A stretch of 33,600 bases of DNA from Candidatus Nomurabacteria bacterium (GTDB taxonomy: Bacteria > Patescibacteriota > Minisyncoccia > Phycocordibacterales > UBA9973), in NCBI GenBank assembly GCA_026395995.1, contig JAPLXQ010000012.1, positions 1-33,600 on the forward strand, written 5' to 3'. The notes beneath the pieces were generated by a model. It had not been told where the DNA came from. It worked only from the letters and a program-made list of their open reading frames with translations, and did no database searches. Below are positions 30,716 to 33,600 of this stretch, piece after piece. Positions within the stretch are counted from its first letter, which is position 1. Each line of letters opens with the position of its first letter. The position numbers and the translations under genes were made by a program.

Positions 30716-31060
30716 ATGACCCAAGATTTAAAAAAAATATTAAAAATCTCTTCCCTTTCACTATTATTTTTAATAATTATTATTTTTGCTTTCTTTCGGT
30801 CAAAAGATTTGGTCTTTGGGGTAAAAATTAAAAATGTAAACATTGTCGATGGATCAAAAATGACAGGAAGTATCTTACCAATCATAGGAAATGCCAAAAA
30901 TGCAGTCGAGGTGACTATTGACGGTCGAGAAATTTCAGTCGATCAAAATGGAAATTTCAATGAGACTATTGCCTTACTCCCCGGTTATAATATAATAGAT
31001 ATAAAAGCAGTCGATAAATTTGGGCACAAAGATGAAAAAATTTATAAGTTAATTTATTAG
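30716..31060 (+). CDS. Membrane-anchored protein with an Ig-like/glucodextranase-B-like domain
   Basis: This is a 114-residue protein. One membrane helix lies at about 12-30 ([17 protein letters not shown]). A beta domain follows (INNVDGSK-like start; [40 protein letters not shown], and [13 protein letters not shown] at the end). The [13 protein letters not shown] and [12 protein letters not shown] pattern is typical of the glucodextranase-B/Ig-like beta sandwiches common in CPR surface proteins. It is probably co-transcribed with ftsK. Its stop codon overlaps the left arm of the large inverted repeat before recA. A role at the cell surface or septum is inferred. Confidence 0.7.
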   Translation: MTQDLKKILKISSLSLLFLIIIIFAFFRSKDLVFGVKIKNVNIVDGSKMTGSILPIIGNAKNAVEVTIDGREISVDQNGNFNETIALLPGYNIIDIKAVDKFGHKDEKIYKLIY

Positions 31061-31165
31061 GCGAAGAATTGTTTTAGAAAATGCCTTAGGAGTGCGACTG
31101 GCACGAGCACGAGGAATTTTTCACCAGAAAAATATCCGTGCATTTTATAGAATAATTCTTCGCCT
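31059..31165 (+). other. Large structured inverted repeat in front of recA
   Basis: Two 26-base arms (31059-31084 and 31140-31165) are complementary at 23 positions, and two of the three remaining positions would form G-U pairs in RNA. The 55-base centre contains two further hairpins: GTGC-GACTG-GCAC (31092-31104) and GGAATTTTTC-ACCA-GAAAAATATCC (31113-31137). No T run follows, so it is not a standard terminator. It may be a regulatory leader of recA, a small RNA or a mobile palindrome. Confidence 0.6.
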
Positions 31166-31175
31166 CAAACAAAAT

Positions 31176-32231
31176 ATGATAAAAAAACCAAAAAAAGCAG
31201 GAAATAGTGAGACAATGAACGACCGAGGACTTGATGATACACTCAAGGCTATTCAAGCAAAATTCGGAGAAGGTTCTATAATGAAGCTTGGCGAAAAGCC
31301 AAAAGTGGATATCGACGTCATCCCTACTGGTTCCCTCGGCCTCGATATGGCTCTAGGTATCGGTGGTGTGCCACGTGGTAGAATTTTAGAAATCTTTGGT
31401 CCAGAATCATCTGGAAAGACTACTCTCGCATTACATATCGTCGCTGAAGCTCAAAAGAAAGGTGGTATTTGTGCGTTTATCGACGCTGAACATGCTATGG
31501 ATCCTGTCTATGCAAAAGCTCTCGGAGTAAAAATTGATGACCTGCTCATCTCTCAGCCAGATACAGGAGAACAAGGCTTAGAAATTACTGAATCCCTCGT
31601 GCGTTCAGGAAAAATAGATGTCATTGTTATCGACTCTGTCGCAGCCCTCACTCCAAAAGACGAAATCGAAGGAGATATGGGTCAAGCACATGTCGGAAGA
31701 CAAGCACGTCTAATGTCTCAAGCACTTCGTAAACTCACAGCTATCACTGCCCGCTCAAAGACTACAGTTATTTTCATCAACCAAATCCGTATGCAGATCG
31801 GAGTAATGTTCGGTAATCCTGAAACTACTCCAGGAGGAAAGGCTTTGAAATTCTATACTTCTGTCCGTCTCGACATCCGCCGTATTGCTCAAATTAAAAA
31901 AGGAGAAGAAGTTGTCGGAGGACGAACTCGTGTGAAAGTTGTTAAAAACAAAGTCGCTGCTCCATTCAAACAAACAGAATTCGATATTATCTATGGTGAA
32001 GGTATTTCACACGAAGGCGAACTTATGGCTCTCGGAGAAAAGCTCGGCATTATTGAAAAGTCTGGTGCTTCATATAGTATGAAAGATAAAGAAGGAAATA
32101 AAATTTCAATGGGACGCGGTTATGATGCTACACGCACATGGCTCAAAGAAAATTCTAAAGTAGCCAAAGAAATAAAGAAAGAAATCGAACACCGCTTCGG
32201 AGAAATCCAAGTCACTAGTGCTGGGGAGTAA
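31176..32231 (+). CDS. recA: Recombinase RecA
   Basis: This 351-residue protein drives homologous recombination and DNA repair. Motifs are [20 protein letters not shown] (Walker A, near residue 75), [20 protein letters not shown] (Walker B), loop L1 around [20 protein letters not shown], and loop L2 with [20 protein letters not shown] and [20 protein letters not shown]. The C-terminal domain is complete (REKIGI-like [30 protein letters not shown]). ATG 31176 is chosen: an open extension further upstream runs through the structured inverted repeat and is not RecA-like. ATG 31215 ([11 protein letters not shown]) is an alternative. No SOS box is evident. Confidence 0.96.
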   Translation: MIKKPKKAGNSETMNDRGLDDTLKAIQAKFGEGSIMKLGEKPKVDIDVIPTGSLGLDMALGIGGVPRGRILEIFGPESSGKTTLALHIVAEAQKKGGICAFIDAEHAMDPVYAKALGVKIDDLLISQPDTGEQGLEITESLVRSGKIDVIVIDSVAALTPKDEIEGDMGQAHVGRQARLMSQALRKLTAITARSKTTVIFINQIRMQIGVMFGNPETTPGGKALKFYTSVRLDIRRIAQIKKGEEVVGGRTRVKVVKNKVAAPFKQTEFDIIYGEGISHEGELMALGEKLGIIEKSGASYSMKDKEGNKISMGRGYDATRTWLKENSKVAKEIKKEIEHRFGEIQVTSAGE

Positions 32232-32234
32232 AAA

Positions 32235-32648
32235 CTAAGAATTTAGAAAATTATCTATAAGCTTAATATCTTGTAGGTCTTTTTCTCTACCAATTTCTAT
32301 TTTTATCTTCTTTAAATGCTCAAGACTCATAAATTTTATTCCATCTAAAATATCTCCTTTTTCAAAAATTTCATCCTTAGGTACTATTACTGAATTACCA
32401 AATATTGAATCTTTAGGGTTTACGATTTCAATATCATTTTCTAAACATATACATTCAACCCCAAAATCATTTGAAATAACCTGATATTTTTTTATCATTT
32501 CATTCCACAAAGAATCAGTAACCATAATATCTATGTCCTTAGCTTCACGTATCCCCCTCACAGCCAAAGGACCTGAGCCAATAACCACATATTGATCAAT
32601 TGGTAAGTTTAATTTTTTTAAGTTTTCTAAATTTTTTTCAAAATTCAT
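32235..32648 (-). CDS. Nucleotidyltransferase-fold protein
   Basis: This 137-residue protein has the core of the minimal nucleotidyltransferase fold: VVIGSGPLAVRGIREAKDID with GSG at 24-26, and acidic residues Asp38 and Asp40 in KDIDIMVTD. SLEHLKKIKIEIGREKDLQD, near the end, matches the helix that follows in AbiEii/MNT-like proteins. The third catalytic acid may be in DIEIVNP. Such proteins act as tRNA- or protein-modifying enzymes, antitoxins or toxins. No HEPN partner is next to it. It converges with recA, with three bases between the stops. A TATAAT lies 9 bases before its ATG. Confidence 0.75.
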   Translation of the reverse strand: MNFEKNLENLKKLNLPIDQYVVIGSGPLAVRGIREAKDIDIMVTDSLWNEMIKKYQVISNDFGVECICLENDIEIVNPKDSIFGNSVIVPKDEIFEKGDILDGIKFMSLEHLKKIKIEIGREKDLQDIKLIDNFLNS

Positions 32649-32709
32649 AATATAAAAATTATATCATTTTTATGGACATATAAAGAAATAAAAAAGAAGT
32701 TCTTTTGCC

Positions 32710-32730
32710 TGTAGACGTCCGACGTCTACA
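32710..32730. repeat. REP-like palindrome, left end of the transposase unit
   Basis: TGTAGACGTC and GACGTCTACA surround a central C. The transposase stop codon (TAG, 32728-32726) lies inside it. Confidence 0.9.
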
Positions 32731-33391
32731 AATCAATAAATTCTTCAGGAGAAATTTCTGACTTATTTCTCCCTTCTCTTAAAATAGAAATAATTTCTTG
32801 TGCATGTTTTGATAACTTCTCAAAACCATTAAACATTTCCAAAATCTTTTCAGCTTCTTTTTCGTTTACTATATAAAAGTTTTTATTCTTATACTCACTT
32901 AAACTTGATCTAATCAAAGACAGTTTGTTTTGTGGAATATTGTGCATTTTATTATTCCACATGACATATGCACAAAGAAGTTCAAAATAATTTTCTTTTT
33001 CAGCAAAAACAGATTTAAACTTACCTTGAAATAATACTCCACTTCTTTTATGTTTATCATTAAAATATCTTGTATATCCACCCTGGAGCCGTTTCATAAA
33101 TTCACTAATACCTCCATCTATTTCTTGTTTCAGTAAAAAATGAAAATGATTTGGATTTAGACAATACATAACAACAGAAACTAGCTTCTCATCTTTTTGT
33201 AGACGTCCGACCTCTACAGAATTATCTCGTAAAATGACTTGTATACTTCGAGTTGGAATCTTATTCGAAAATAATTCTATACTCAATAAAAATCTTTCTA
33301 CATCTTTTTGGTCAGCAAAAATATCTCGCTTGTCGGTACCACGATTATAAATGTGATAATATGACCCAGTTACAAAAGCTTCTTTTCGCAT
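32726..33391 (-). CDS. REP-associated tyrosine transposase (RAYT, Y1/HUH family)
   Basis: This 221-residue single-strand nuclease/transposase carries the signature start GSYYHIYNRGTDKRDIFAD, the HUH pair in LNPNHFHFLLKQ (His82, His84), and the catalytic Tyr in SEFMKRLQGGYTRYFND (Tyr106), followed by KRSGVLFQGKFKSVFAEKENY. The domain is complete, so it could be active. It is bounded by two copies of a 21-base palindrome in inverted orientation, and a third, one-mismatch copy lies inside its frame (33198-33218, encoding VEVGRLQ). RAYTs are thought to move such REP sequences. The right palindrome overlaps where the promoter's -35 should be, suggesting self-regulation. Confidence 0.9.
   Translation of the reverse strand: MRKEAFVTGSYYHIYNRGTDKRDIFADQKDVERFLLSIELFSNKIPTRSIQVILRDNSVEVGRLQKDEKLVSVVMYCLNPNHFHFLLKQEIDGGISEFMKRLQGGYTRYFNDKHKRSGVLFQGKFKSVFAEKENYFELLCAYVMWNNKMHNIPQNKLSLIRSSLSEYKNKNFYIVNEKEAEKILEMFNGFEKLSKHAQEIISILREGRNKSEISPEEFIDL
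33198..33218. repeat. REP-like palindrome inside the transposase gene
   Basis: TGTAGACGTC, C, then GACCTCTACA: identical to the left-end palindrome except for one base. It is translated in frame as VEVGRLQ. Confidence 0.85.
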
Positions 33392-33397
33392 ATTTAT

Positions 33398-33403
33398 ATT
33401 ATA
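33398..33403 (-). promoter_or_regulatory. -10 box of the transposase gene, leaderless
   Basis: TATAAT (33403-33398) on the minus strand lies 6 bases before the ATG at 33391. The expected -35 position falls inside the palindrome at 33407-33427. Confidence 0.5.
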
Positions 33404-33406
33404 TCA

Positions 33407-33427
33407 TGTAGACGTCGGACGTCTACA
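33407..33427. repeat. REP-like palindrome, right end of the transposase unit
   Basis: TGTAGACGTC and GACGTCTACA surround a central G, the reverse complement of the left copy, so the unit has inverted ends. Confidence 0.9.
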
Positions 33428-33489
33428 GTTTGATTATTTAGTCCATTTTTGATAGGATAACTATATTAAAATTTAAATAAAATACATTT

Positions 33490-33600
33490 ATGGCAACACT
33501 AGAATACAGTGAAATAAGAGAGAAAAAGATAATATTACATGATGATGAACCATGTGAAGTGGTAGAATCACACGTAGCTCGTACTCAACAAAGAAAACCT
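33490..33600 (+). CDS. efp: Elongation factor P-like protein, N-terminal part (runs off window)
   Basis: Thirty-seven codons are visible, starting MATLEYSEIREKKIILHDDE and continuing with PCEVVESHVARTQQRKP. The order of a short start, S-E-I-R, then EPCEVVESHV, matches the KOW-like first domain of EF-P (compare the usual D-I-R-x-G, G-x-P-x-x-V-V-E-x-x-H-V). EF-P relieves ribosome stalling at proline runs. A TAAAAT box lies 6 bases before the ATG. The loop that carries the modified residue in other bacteria would follow at about residue 34, where R-T-Q-Q-R-K-P is seen. The gene continues past the window. Confidence 0.72.
   Translation, partial: MATLEYSEIREKKIILHDDEPCEVVESHVARTQQRKP

Noticed and set aside
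1-33600. tRNA or rRNA genes
   Set aside because: No cloverleaf with a GTTCRAN-type T loop and matched acceptor arms, and no rRNA segments, were noticed on either strand; a dedicated scan was not possible.

Overview
The window looks like a chromosomal segment from a Patescibacteria/CPR bacterium, probably of a Parcubacteria-type lineage. It is AT-rich. It carries rplJ-rplL, ftsK, recA and the start of an elongation factor P gene, together with cysteine-repeat and peptidoglycan-binding surface proteins and many small toxin or nucleotidyltransferase genes. TGA is used as a normal stop, for example at 16579-16581, so the Gracilibacteria-type code is not in use. The lineage is inferred from gene content and was not tested by any search.

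Layout. 1-2083 (minus) holds cell-surface genes, including a secreted protein with C-terminal cysteine repeats. 2232-2550 is a decayed RelB/RelE pair. 2590-6054 (minus) is a complete MacA/MacB-like export operon. 6141-7492 has a membrane-channel-like protein and a winged-helix protein. 7531-8761 is the rplJ-rplL operon, with a structured L10-type leader and a terminator-like attenuator. 8882-9784 is a VanY-like carboxypeptidase. 9848-24633 is a surface-polysaccharide locus: an initiating sugar-phosphate transferase, a flippase, several glycosyltransferases, an epimerase and a polymerase/ligase. This locus is interrupted at 11143-13400 by toxin-type genes set between repeats. 24757-26694 is an S-layer-like protein behind a leader of about 370 bases. 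27276-28256 is a hypothetical protein carrying palindromic elements inside its reading frame. 28480-32231 is ftsK, a small anchored protein and recA. 32235-33427 holds a nucleotidyltransferase and a REP-associated transposase bounded by its palindromes. The window ends inside an EF-P-like gene.

How the genes work together. The polysaccharide genes form a conventional Wzx/Wzy-type pathway: a first sugar is placed on the lipid carrier, the repeat is extended, flipped and polymerised, and it may be attached to surface proteins. The S-layer-like protein and the VanY-like enzyme act in the same envelope. The 3' end of the initiating transferase gene occurs three times (11090, 12398, 13349). The three copies differ only by synonymous changes, and they bracket the RelE/antitoxin pair, a PemK/MazF-like toxin and a NYN-domain nuclease. 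This looks like repeated insertion at the end of the transferase gene, and it is the most unusual feature of the window.

Other general patterns. Many genes have a sigma70-type -10 box only 6-9 bases upstream of the start codon, implying leaderless mRNAs. Perfect DnaA-box sequences lie directly upstream of three strong promoters. Two unrelated palindromic repeat families are dispersed through the segment, and both occur inside reading frames.
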